NCBI GenBank assembly: GCA_049966155.1
Contig: JBMFVE010000001.1
Location: 434,001 to 498,000, forward strand
Length of the DNA stretch: 64,000 bases
Reading direction: 5' to 3'
Origin: JBMFVE01 sp049966155
GTDB lineage: Bacteria; Bacteroidota; Ignavibacteria; Kryptoniales; JAKASW01
Made by a program: the position numbers and the translations under genes. The notes under the pieces were generated by a model that saw only the letters and a list, made by a program, of their open reading frames with translations, made no database searches and was not told the origin of the DNA. Positions within the stretch are counted from its first letter, which is position 1, and each line of letters starts with the position of its first letter. Shown one piece after another: positions 43,691-51,389 of this stretch.

Positions 43691-45262
43691 TCAAACTTCA
43701 ATTACCCTTCCGTCTTCAAATTTATACCTTTTTTGCGATTTTTCACAAAACGCGTACCCATCCTGGTCAAACTCGAGCTTCTTCCCTGCCTCACTGACCC
43801 ATCCGACAATACGCGCAGGGTTGCCCACAACAAGCGCAAAATCGGGGACATCTTTAGTTACCACAGAACCGGCACCAACAAAAGCATACCTACCTATTGT
43901 GACACCACAAACCACTGTTGAATTTGCTCCTAATGAAGCACCTTCCTTTACAAGTGTCCTTACGTAATACTTTGATCCTGCTTGTGGATATTTTGACCTC
44001 GGGTCTTTAATGTTTGTAAATACCATCGATGGGCCACAAAAAACGTAGTCCTCAAGAGTTACTCCCTCGTAAACTGAAACGTTATTTTGTATCTTGACGT
44101 AATTCCCTATCACAACATTATTGGCAACATTGACATTCTGACCAAGTGTACAGTAACGGCCTATTCTTGCACCAGACTGAATATGCGAGAAATGCCATAC
44201 TTTTGTTCCCTCACCAATTTCAACATTGTCATCAACAACCGCATATTCATTTACATAGAAATCTTTTTTTATTTGCTTCTTTTTTTCACTCATAAGCTTT
44301 CGCCCCGCTTCTTCCAAAATCTCAAGCACTTCAATTGCCTGATCTCCGCCTGTTAATGGCTTACAACCGTTCTCAACACACTCGAAAAAGTGCTTTTGTT
44401 CAAGGACAAGTGGTTCCTCCTGCTCAAAATAAACAGATTCGAAGTCACCATCGAATTTCTCCAGAAGACCATTAACCTTGCTGTAACCTTTTTTGTAAAA
44501 CTTTAGCTTGTCTTTTGGATTGCTGTCCTCGAAAACAATCATCCCCCTATCACCAATTACAACGAGCCGCTGCTCTTTGAACGGGTGAAGCCAGCTCACA
44601 TAAATATGTGCGTGAATATTGTCGGGATATGAAAGATAGGTCAAAGTTGTATCTTCCACATCATTTTGTAAAAAAACAGCACCGTGGGCTTCAATTTGAA
44701 TCGGCTTTCTTCCAATGAGATACTGAATTACGGATATATCATGAGGAGCAAAGCTCCACAGGATATTTTCTTCGTTTCTGATAGTACCCAGGTTTAACCG
44801 ATTACTGTAAATGTACTGGATCCTGCCAATTTCCCCCTCATCGATTAGTTGCTTGAGCTTCCTTATTGCCGGATGATATAGCAATACATGACCCACCATC
44901 AGCTGCAGTTTCTTTTTGTTCGCCAGGTGAATGAGCTCCCTCGCTTCCACAGAACTAAGTGTCAGCGGCTTTTCAACAAGTACGTTTTTACCAGATTCAA
45001 GCAATTCTTTCGTAATTCTATAATGGGTCTCAGCGGGGGTGGCAACAATCACCGAATTTATTGAACTATCAGTTAAAACCAGATCCATACCTGTACTGAA
45101 TTGAATCTCCCTTGAAATTTCTCTTACCCTTGCTTCTGCTTCCGGATTTGAATCCACAACCAGTCTTAATTTCTCTGGAAAAATTTTGAAAACTGTACGC
45201 ACATGGTTAATTCCCCAACGACCACATCCAACAATCGCCAATTTACCGCCCTTACTGCTCAT
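43691..45262 (-). CDS. Gfo/Idh/MocA dehydrogenase fused to hexapeptide acetyltransferase (WbpB-WbpD)
   Basis: 523 residues in two enzymes. Residues 1-~330 are a Gfo/Idh/MocA oxidoreductase (NAD motif LAIVGCGRWGINHVR, catalytic EKPLTL at 97-102, and WSFAPHDISVIQYL near 170) resembling WbpB, which oxidises C3 of UDP-GlcNAcA. Residues ~340-510 are a left-handed beta-helix acetyltransferase (DDNVEIGEGTKVWHFSHIQ; NNVVIGNYVKIQNNVSVYEG; GPSMVFTNIKDPRSKYP), matching WbpD, which acetylates the 3-amino group. The two catalyse steps either side of the WbpE aminotransferase encoded next, which suggests channelling. It is one uninterrupted frame. Confidence 0.88.
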   Translation of the reverse strand: MSSKGGKLAIVGCGRWGINHVRTVFKIFPEKLRLVVDSNPEAEARVREISREIQFSTGMDLVLTDSSINSVIVATPAETHYRITKELLESGKNVLVEKPLTLSSVEARELIHLANKKKLQLMVGHVLLYHPAIRKLKQLIDEGEIGRIQYIYSNRLNLGTIRNEENILWSFAPHDISVIQYLIGRKPIQIEAHGAVFLQNDVEDTTLTYLSYPDNIHAHIYVSWLHPFKEQRLVVIGDRGMIVFEDSNPKDKLKFYKKGYSKVNGLLEKFDGDFESVYFEQEEPLVLEQKHFFECVENGCKPLTGGDQAIEVLEILEEAGRKLMSEKKKQIKKDFYVNEYAVVDDNVEIGEGTKVWHFSHIQSGARIGRYCTLGQNVNVANNVVIGNYVKIQNNVSVYEGVTLEDYVFCGPSMVFTNIKDPRSKYPQAGSKYYVRTLVKEGASLGANSTVVCGVTIGRYAFVGAGSVVTKDVPDFALVVGNPARIVGWVSEAGKKLEFDQDGYAFCEKSQKRYKFEDGRVIEV

Positions 45263-45397
45263 AGCATTTTCCTGACCGAGTTTAACAGAGAAATTTTTTT
45301 AGTTTATTTTAACACAGCTAAATTAGGGCTACAAACAGAGAGTATCAAGACAATTGCCACCGTCATATTGAAATGAATTCCCCAGCAGAATTGAAAG

Positions 45398-46054
45398 TCA
45401 ACGACTAAGCGTGTTAAAGAGCACTTTCGACGATGCATAGAGGAAGTAAAATGCGAGTAGAATCAGAAAAATACCCAGCATATGGTTTAACTTTTTCATC
45501 AAGTTTACAGACAGGAATTTTTTTGCCCAGTGCAATGTTGCGGCCAATGCGCAGAGATAAGATGCCAGACCAAAACCGGCAGCAAGCAAAAAGATAGCTG
45601 CAATAGTCGTATTGAAATCAACCACCAGCCCAATTTCCTTAACAATCTGTGCTTCCAGTAACCACCAGAAAATCATCATCGGATTTGTAACTGCAAGACT
45701 GAAGCCCGTAATAAGAGAAATATGTTTGCTCTTCAAAATAGCATCAGGTTCGTCTAAAATATAGTTGGTTTTACTTTGCTTGAAAGTCAAATAAGCCAAG
45801 AAGAGCAGTATCAATGCACCACCCAGTTCAAATCCAGCCTCTACAGTTTTGCTCTTCATGAATGGTGCCAGCCCAAAGAAAGCAATCACACCATACATTA
45901 CATCGGATGAAACCGATCCCAGGACTACCATGAATGCAGGCATCAGCTGCCCGTGCAGGGATCGCTTTGCTATCTCAATTTGCGTGGCTCCAACAGGAAT
46001 CGCTGTTATGAAACCCATTACATATGCGACTATTATAAACAACAGAAAGTTCAT
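45398..46054 (-). CDS. LysE-family amino-acid exporter
   Basis: 218 residues with about six membrane helices. The N-terminal GFITAIPVGATQIEIAKRSL corresponds to the LysE/RhtB signature, where PVGA replaces the common PGP, and ALAVTNPMMIFWW-type sequence (FSLAVTNPMMIFWWLL) is the second conserved block. The exported substrate is unknown. It is 14 nt downstream of the GT9 gene and 135 nt before the fusion gene, so its place in a glycan cluster may be incidental. Confidence 0.82.
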   Translation of the reverse strand: MNFLLFIIVAYVMGFITAIPVGATQIEIAKRSLHGQLMPAFMVVLGSVSSDVMYGVIAFFGLAPFMKSKTVEAGFELGGALILLFLAYLTFKQSKTNYILDEPDAILKSKHISLITGFSLAVTNPMMIFWWLLEAQIVKEIGLVVDFNTTIAAIFLLAAGFGLASYLCALAATLHWAKKFLSVNLMKKLNHMLGIFLILLAFYFLYASSKVLFNTLSR

Positions 46055-46068
46055 GCTTCTGGAATTAA

Positions 46069-47412
46069 CTAACGAGAATTGTCCGGTTGTTCACTTTTCT
46101 CATTGACAAGAAATGCAGTATATTCATTGAGAATGCTGCTAACATCATTGATAATTTCTCTCAAGTCCAGCCTGTCAAAGCACCTGACCTCCCTGCATGT
46201 CTTTGCCATTTTGTTGATGCATGTTATATTCCGACATGCGCTTTGAGAAACATAGACATGTGAAGGGGCATGCTGATTAGCCCTGTGGTAACCGACTAAC
46301 TCTGAATCGTATCCATATATGCGCGCAGGGGTAGCTCCAAAAACTGATAGCACAGCGGTGCTGTTCCGAAACTGAATATTCCCATTCCGACAGTACTTAC
46401 GAGAAGCAGCAATATGAAGAGGCCCAGCATCGCCGGAAATATACACTGCACTGAAATCGATTAAAACGGAGTACACGTCCAGTGGAATTGAAGCTGGAAC
46501 GACAAAAAAATTCTCTCTCTCCGATTCACAAAGGAATTCCAGAAGTCTTTTCTCAACATTTGGATCGCTATGTCCAGCCCCCAGGAGTATCGGAACTGAT
46601 AATTTTGACAATTCTCTCAGAATCTCTATCTGAAGAGGAAATGGAATTTGAGTATACCTGGTGGACGCATCTGGATTGTACATGATTAACAGTTCCTCTT
46701 CATCGATACCTATTGAGTGTAAGAACTTCCTTGCCCCTTGAAAGGCACTTTCTGCGACAGTTGTACGAACTCCGATAAATGGTTTGCGTCGTTTTGGAGA
46801 AAGAATATCTGAAAGGAGGACGTGAACGAATTTGTGCATTTCATAAATCATATGCACTTTCCTGTGTGGGGCCATATAATCTCTCACAACCTGAAGCGCC
46901 AGACCGGTGAAGTCGATGACTTTAGTTCCTTCAATTTGAAATTCGTGACCACTAAAATAAGGTGACAGGCTAATTACAAGGTCGAATTGCATTTTCTTAA
47001 CCAGCTGCTTAATTTGCCACGAATCATTACTCGTAGGATATGGAGACCCCGAAAGAACTGGGAAAAGTTTTGTTACTTCTGGATTCCCTTCGATAACTGC
47101 GGCTGCCACTCTGTTAACAACAAGGTCAATTTCGGATTCAGGAAAATAATCTCTTAATCCCGCCACCACAGCCTGGGAAAAAACTGCATCTCCAATATTT
47201 AAATCTGATATGACAAGTATTCTGGTAATTGTTGAATATGATAACCTCTTGATTGCATGCATATTGATAAAGTGCTCAGATCGTGATAACATTTTACCCC
47301 CAATAACAGCGGCTGTAAGTTCATCAAGTAATCGAGCACCTGACCTTGGGAAATATTCAGTGACCAAGCTGGCAGCGTGAAAAAATTCTTTGTAAAGGCT
47401 TTCTCTGTCCAT
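46069..47412 (-). CDS. Family 9 glycosyltransferase (heptosyltransferase-like)
   Basis: 447 residues. The first ~60 residues are a helical extension; then the GT-B fold begins with ILVISDLNIGDAVFSQAVVAGL, the typical GDxxxxxP(V)-like opening of ADP-heptose transferases. The C-terminal donor half has VYISGDAGPLHIAASRKY and AVLSVFGATPARIYGYDSE, both GT9 signatures. It probably adds a sugar to lipid A core or another surface glycan. A cysteine-containing segment near the C-terminus (CRNITCINKMAKTC) is common in GT9 proteins. GAGGAAAGG precedes the ATG. Confidence 0.85.
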   Translation of the reverse strand: MDRESLYKEFFHAASLVTEYFPRSGARLLDELTAAVIGGKMLSRSEHFINMHAIKRLSYSTITRILVISDLNIGDAVFSQAVVAGLRDYFPESEIDLVVNRVAAAVIEGNPEVTKLFPVLSGSPYPTSNDSWQIKQLVKKMQFDLVISLSPYFSGHEFQIEGTKVIDFTGLALQVVRDYMAPHRKVHMIYEMHKFVHVLLSDILSPKRRKPFIGVRTTVAESAFQGARKFLHSIGIDEEELLIMYNPDASTRYTQIPFPLQIEILRELSKLSVPILLGAGHSDPNVEKRLLEFLCESERENFFVVPASIPLDVYSVLIDFSAVYISGDAGPLHIAASRKYCRNGNIQFRNSTAVLSVFGATPARIYGYDSELVGYHRANQHAPSHVYVSQSACRNITCINKMAKTCREVRCFDRLDLREIINDVSSILNEYTAFLVNEKSEQPDNSR

Positions 47413-47579
47413 GCCTTTCCTCTAAGTTAGTAACGTCTTTGCCACCACTCCCTTTGCTCACCCCCACCCGTTTGCTCGCCCATTACTCATGTTGGTACGC
47501 CAAACCAACGCCAGTTAATTTAAATAACTATGTGCTTTGTACCAAGTCAATTCATGTGCACGGCAGATTGAACAATGAG

Positions 47580-48002
47580 CTAGTTGTTCTTTGCTCCCTG
47601 ATTTATCCATTCTTGTATGGTCTGTATATCCGTCTGTGACAGCTGTGGCCTTGAATATGGCATCCTTGCCCCTGTGATTCCTGGTGCTCCAATTATTTTC
47701 ATATAAAGGTAGCTGCTATCTGAATTTGAAGGTTTCACTCTGTAGTACAAATGATTCTCATGACTCGGTACATTGACTATGCTTGCATATGCATTCCCGG
47801 TCGATAAATCCAGGCCTTGTTGCGCGCCTGGATTTATATGACACCCACTTGTAGCACAATTTGCAGTGAAAATAGGCTGCACGTTTATCTGAAAACTTAC
47901 AGTTTGTGTAGTCGGTGGTGATGATGGCTGGCTCGGATATAGACTTCCCTTCGAGCAACCGTAAGCTAACCCGGCAAACAATAAAAAGAGATACCTTTTC
48001 AT
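47580..48002 (-). CDS. Cytochrome c-like lipoprotein with CX4CH motif
   Basis: 140 residues from ATG 48002, which has AAGGAG 6 nt upstream (an in-frame ATG at 48020 overlaps that site). A lipobox (LLFAGLAYGC) marks a lipoprotein, followed by a Ser/Pro/Thr linker. The domain VQPIFTANCATSGCHINPG has a CX4CH heme-type motif instead of CxxCH, and a late MPYSRPQLS could supply an axial methionine; the end reads IQTIQEWINQGAKNN. It resembles small c-type-cytochrome-like domains annotated in Bacteroidota. The paralogue is at 50688-51089. Covalent heme attachment is not proven. Confidence 0.7.
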   Translation of the reverse strand: MKRYLFLLFAGLAYGCSKGSLYPSQPSSPPTTQTVSFQINVQPIFTANCATSGCHINPGAQQGLDLSTGNAYASIVNVPSHENHLYYRVKPSNSDSSYLYMKIIGAPGITGARMPYSRPQLSQTDIQTIQEWINQGAKNN

Positions 48003-48125
48003 CTCGAATCTCCTTTTCAATTTGCAACAAAAACTATTCTATAAGTAGTTCCCCTCGCACCCCCTGCCGAACCTGACAATAGTCTTTTACCTGAAAATCA
48101 ACACCATAAGCAGAAAAAAGATCTC

Positions 48126-50453
48126 TTAGTCACTTTTTCGAGAATCCTTTTTAAGCAAAAAATGTTCTGGCTCAACAAAACCCCATCCTGCACGTTCTAC
48201 CGGCTTAACAAAGTGGAGGTTGTCCAATTCCACAGGATGAGGATCTGCTGCAAAAAGGAAATCGGCCCCAATTGATTTTCCATCTTTTTCAACAGCTATG
48301 GAATCAGAGTAAACAATAATTTCAAATTTGTGTTTTCCTGTAATTACAAAAGCTGTTCGCGCTTCGCGGTCTTTTGTTACCATTAGAAATAATCTCACGG
48401 TGGTCCCTTGAACACTGTCAAAAGGAATGACTTCGATCCTCTGTGGATTCTCTTGAAGCTTATATGAAACGAGGAATCTCTCCCTGTTGCCGCCATTAAT
48501 CATGAAACTTGTATCCCCGAGCTTCTTTGGCAACCTCGGGATGATTGAAAGAGAGTTTTCCAGAGCATTTACCCTGACACCCAGATAGCTTTGATAAAAC
48601 GCACGAATGAACTCGGCGAGACTCCACGCTTGTGAATATGCTCCAGACTCTTCCGGAACTGATTTTCCTTTTCTCGGAAATGCATCGAAAAGTTCAGGAA
48701 GCGTTCCAGCTGTCTTTCCGTGCAGCAACTCATCCGAGAGCATCTTTGTCAGCTCAAACGCAAAATCCTGCTCCCTGAATTGAGTTAGATAAGATATTAG
48801 CTGCCCGCTTAACCATAGCCAGACCGTACCGTTATGATATGCGGCATCGGGTACATATGTTGGCTCATTATGATGATAAGGATGGAAATTCCTGTCGCTC
48901 TGCACCAGAGAAGCAACTCCCCAGGGAAAGGTAAGCTTTTCCACAATGGTTTTCAGCACGTTCCACTGAACCGATTTGCTGTCAACCATCCACAAAGCGA
49001 AAAGCTGATTTGGACGCAGGCTTGTATCAGGAATGCCCGATTGTGAAATATGATCATAAAGTAACTGGTGGCTCTTATCTATAAAATGTTCATTGAAACT
49101 TTTTAAAAGTCTCTTTGCCATTGCAATTGCTTTTTCAGCTGTTGCGTAATCGCCAAAATATTTTGCAAAATAATTAGTCACCAAAAGCTGCTTAAGCCAC
49201 AAAGACTGGATTTCCACCGCTCGATTTCCCCTGGGAGTATATGGACCGTCGGGACCCACCGCATCCATCCAGGTCTCCTGATCGCCGTGTGTTAAGAAAT
49301 AATCCGAATCCATATGAAACTTCACAGTGCCCAGAAATGCACGCTTGATAACTGGATAAACAGCTGACGCAAAGGACCTGTCACCTGTCATTGTGAAGTA
49401 GTCAAATGCTGCAGAAACAAACCATGGTGTGCCATCAGCCGTGTTGTAAATTATCACATTTGGCCCAATTAAATTCGGTATCCTGCCAAAATTGGTGCTT
49501 GTAGAATCTGTATCCTGCCTTGCAGCATAATCCATTAAAATTTGCCTGGCGTTTTCAAAACTTCCCAGCATTAATGCCGCCCCCGGTAATGAAATGAAGC
49601 TATCTCTTCCCCAATAGTTATTGAACCAGGGGAGACCTGCCCAGATCCCTCTCATTCCCTGTTGCGTTATCAGTGCATCAACAGACAGTTTCGCCCAGGA
49701 AAGAGCTTTGTCAAACTCTCGATTTCCGGTTTGAACAAACGAATCTTCAAGCAGTTTTTGCATTCTGTAAGCACGTTCTTTTTCCATCTGTAAGAAATAG
49801 CGCATTGCATGAATTGCGGCGATTCGTGCTTCCATTTCAGACCTTCCACTTGTTACGATAAATTGAACCTTCTTACGATCTGTCTGAATTACCAGTGGAG
49901 ATACCAGGGAAGCAACTCGCTCGAACAATTTCCTTGCTATTGAGTTTCGAGCAGCCACAGCAATCCATCGGCCTTCACTAGTGTCAGGAACTAACTTGTT
50001 TTCTACAGTGGAAATTAGACCGGATTTGACGGCAAAATCACTTCCATTTCCTGAGTTCAGCAAGATTCTAAAGGCAATCTGCCGTCCCTTTGCTCTTTGT
50101 AAACTGACCACAAATGCGTTGATACTGTCAAGCAAGGTAAAAGTCTCAACCGTACCATCAGCATATGTACGGACTAATTTGTCGGGATATATGATCGCTG
50201 AAGCATCACCCCTTTTCAACATTTTACCATCTACGGTGATAGAGTAATCTTTCAAAACCATGTCCCCGTATACTGTCCATCCCTGATATGGCAGCATGTT
50301 TAAGCCTTTTGCTTCCCCAAAATAAAATCCCGCTTGCTTGTTGGTATAACTATACCATTCTGTCCTCCCCTCTGCTCTTATACCCAGGCTATCCAGGGGT
50401 AAAGGGTGAAATTGCAGAGCATTCAGAACTGACAGGAACAAAAATCCAAGCAT
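48126..50453 (-). CDS. Glycogen-debranching-type glycosidase (amylo-alpha-1,6-glucosidase family)
   Basis: 775 residues. The C-terminal (alpha/alpha)6-barrel, from about residue 240, has family signatures GLPWFNNYWGRDSFISLPGA, DGTPWFVSAAFDYF, HGDQETWMDAVG, VPDAAYHNGTVWLWLSGQLI, GTLPELFDAFPRKG and SGAYSQAWSLAEFIRA. This is the GDE_C/GH133-like fold that hydrolyses alpha-1,6 branch points. The N-terminus is a short hydrophobic stretch (MLGFLFLSVLNALQF) that could be a signal peptide but lacks a positive n-region, so extracytoplasmic location is uncertain. GAGG precedes the ATG. The substrate may be glycogen, or a related alpha-glucan or heteroglycan. Confidence 0.82.
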   Translation of the reverse strand: MLGFLFLSVLNALQFHPLPLDSLGIRAEGRTEWYSYTNKQAGFYFGEAKGLNMLPYQGWTVYGDMVLKDYSITVDGKMLKRGDASAIIYPDKLVRTYADGTVETFTLLDSINAFVVSLQRAKGRQIAFRILLNSGNGSDFAVKSGLISTVENKLVPDTSEGRWIAVAARNSIARKLFERVASLVSPLVIQTDRKKVQFIVTSGRSEMEARIAAIHAMRYFLQMEKERAYRMQKLLEDSFVQTGNREFDKALSWAKLSVDALITQQGMRGIWAGLPWFNNYWGRDSFISLPGAALMLGSFENARQILMDYAARQDTDSTSTNFGRIPNLIGPNVIIYNTADGTPWFVSAAFDYFTMTGDRSFASAVYPVIKRAFLGTVKFHMDSDYFLTHGDQETWMDAVGPDGPYTPRGNRAVEIQSLWLKQLLVTNYFAKYFGDYATAEKAIAMAKRLLKSFNEHFIDKSHQLLYDHISQSGIPDTSLRPNQLFALWMVDSKSVQWNVLKTIVEKLTFPWGVASLVQSDRNFHPYHHNEPTYVPDAAYHNGTVWLWLSGQLISYLTQFREQDFAFELTKMLSDELLHGKTAGTLPELFDAFPRKGKSVPEESGAYSQAWSLAEFIRAFYQSYLGVRVNALENSLSIIPRLPKKLGDTSFMINGGNRERFLVSYKLQENPQRIEVIPFDSVQGTTVRLFLMVTKDREARTAFVITGKHKFEIIVYSDSIAVEKDGKSIGADFLFAADPHPVELDNLHFVKPVERAGWGFVEPEHFLLKKDSRKSD

Positions 50454-50477
50454 TTGTATACCTCTAATTCCTTTGAA

Positions 50478-50645
50478 TTAATTGCAGACGCCAATTTTAT
50501 CAAGATTTGGACAGTGACGGCGAGGAAGCCTTAAACGCTTTCGCGGCATGACATAAACAACAGGCGCAGGATCCCTTGGCTTGATATCAACATTTGTAAT
50601 TGCCATATAGAAAATTAAAGCAATGAAAAACACCAGAGCTTTCAT
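50478..50645 (-). CDS. Small hypothetical protein, 55 residues
   Basis: An ATG-to-TAA frame of 55 codons on the minus strand, ending 24 bp before the glycosidase start, so it could be the first gene of that transcript. The product begins with a hydrophobic helix (MKALVFFIALIFYMAITNV), then a Pro-rich and strongly basic segment (VMPRKRLRLPRRHC) and a Cys near the C-terminus (GVCN). It could be a small exported or single-pass membrane peptide. No ribosome site and no recognised family. It may also be a chance frame. Confidence 0.4.
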   Translation of the reverse strand: MKALVFFIALIFYMAITNVDIKPRDPAPVVYVMPRKRLRLPRRHCPNLDKIGVCN

Positions 50646-50687
50646 GTCTTTAATTTAATTCAGTTGCTCCTTAATTTAAAAATAGCA

Positions 50688-51089
50688 ATGAAAAGATGGC
50701 TTTGGGAAATTGGACTTCTGAGCATAGTGGCATTCGTTTATGTTTCGTGCAAGAACACTGTCAGCGGCCCGAACGGACAAACATCAATTGTCTTTCCACC
50801 GTCAAACGTGAGCTACATTAAATATGTTCAGCCTTTATTCAATATTGACTGCAATTACTCTGGCTGCCATGATTCTGGTACCAGAGCAGGGGGTCTCGAC
50901 CTCACAGATTACAACAGTGCAATGTCCGTTCCAGGGGTAATAGTGCCGGGAAACTCGAAAAACAGCATTCTTGTACAGCGTATCACAGGAGCTCTTCCTA
51001 TTATGCCACCCCCTCCCCTGCCGACGTTGACACCCAACCAAATACAGGGTATTAAGACGTGGATTGATGAGGGTGCTAAAGACAATTAA
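50688..51089 (+). CDS. Cytochrome c-like lipoprotein with CX4CH motif (paralogue)
   Basis: 133 residues from ATG 50688; an in-frame TTG at 50664 would add eight residues. A signal peptide with a lipobox-like FVYVSC (C22) predicts a lipoprotein. The domain YVQPLFNIDCNYSGCHDSG has the same CX4CH motif as the protein at 47580-48002, followed by AGGLDLTDYNSAM, a Pro-rich IMPPPPLPTL and a matching end IQGIKTWIDEGAKDN. The two genes are divergent and flank the debranching-type glycosidase. It ends 41 bp from the convergent ferritin-like gene. Confidence 0.7.
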   Translation: MKRWLWEIGLLSIVAFVYVSCKNTVSGPNGQTSIVFPPSNVSYIKYVQPLFNIDCNYSGCHDSGTRAGGLDLTDYNSAMSVPGVIVPGNSKNSILVQRITGALPIMPPPPLPTLTPNQIQGIKTWIDEGAKDN

Positions 51090-51130
51090 AAGAGTTTGCT
51101 TAATAAGGTAAAGATAGAGTTCTCACCATT

Positions 51131-51376
51131 TCAGAGGAACATTTCATTCATTTCGCCTACAACAGCCATCTGTGCACTGAGCTCAGCAAGCTGCCGGGTT
51201 AATTGTTCCTTATGTTGTCTCTCCATTTGGGCCAGCGAGAGAAAGAAATCTTTAATTCTTGTATCAAAAGCCATTTCTGCCGCTCTAAGGTATTTCTCCT
51301 CTGAATCAATTTCACTTTTAATTGCATCTTCAAGAATTGAAATTAGATTTTGCTCCACTGCCGACTTGCTTTTCAT
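51131..51376 (-). CDS. Mini ferritin-like (rubrerythrin-type) helical protein
   Basis: 81 residues, predicted as two helices. The pattern SEIDSEEKYLRAAEMAFDTRI then FFLSLAQMERQHKEQL resembles one half of a rubrerythrin/ferritin-like four-helix bundle; E27 and the E52xxH55 pair are the expected di-iron ligands. A dimer could complete the bundle. It is 13 nt downstream of the KorB-fusion gene, with GGAGGG upstream of its ATG, so it belongs to the oxidoreductase operon, possibly protecting oxygen-sensitive clusters. The iron site is inferred. Confidence 0.6.
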   Translation of the reverse strand: MKSKSAVEQNLISILEDAIKSEIDSEEKYLRAAEMAFDTRIKDFFLSLAQMERQHKEQLTRQLAELSAQMAVVGEMNEMFL

Positions 51377-51389
51377 GCATACCCTCCGC

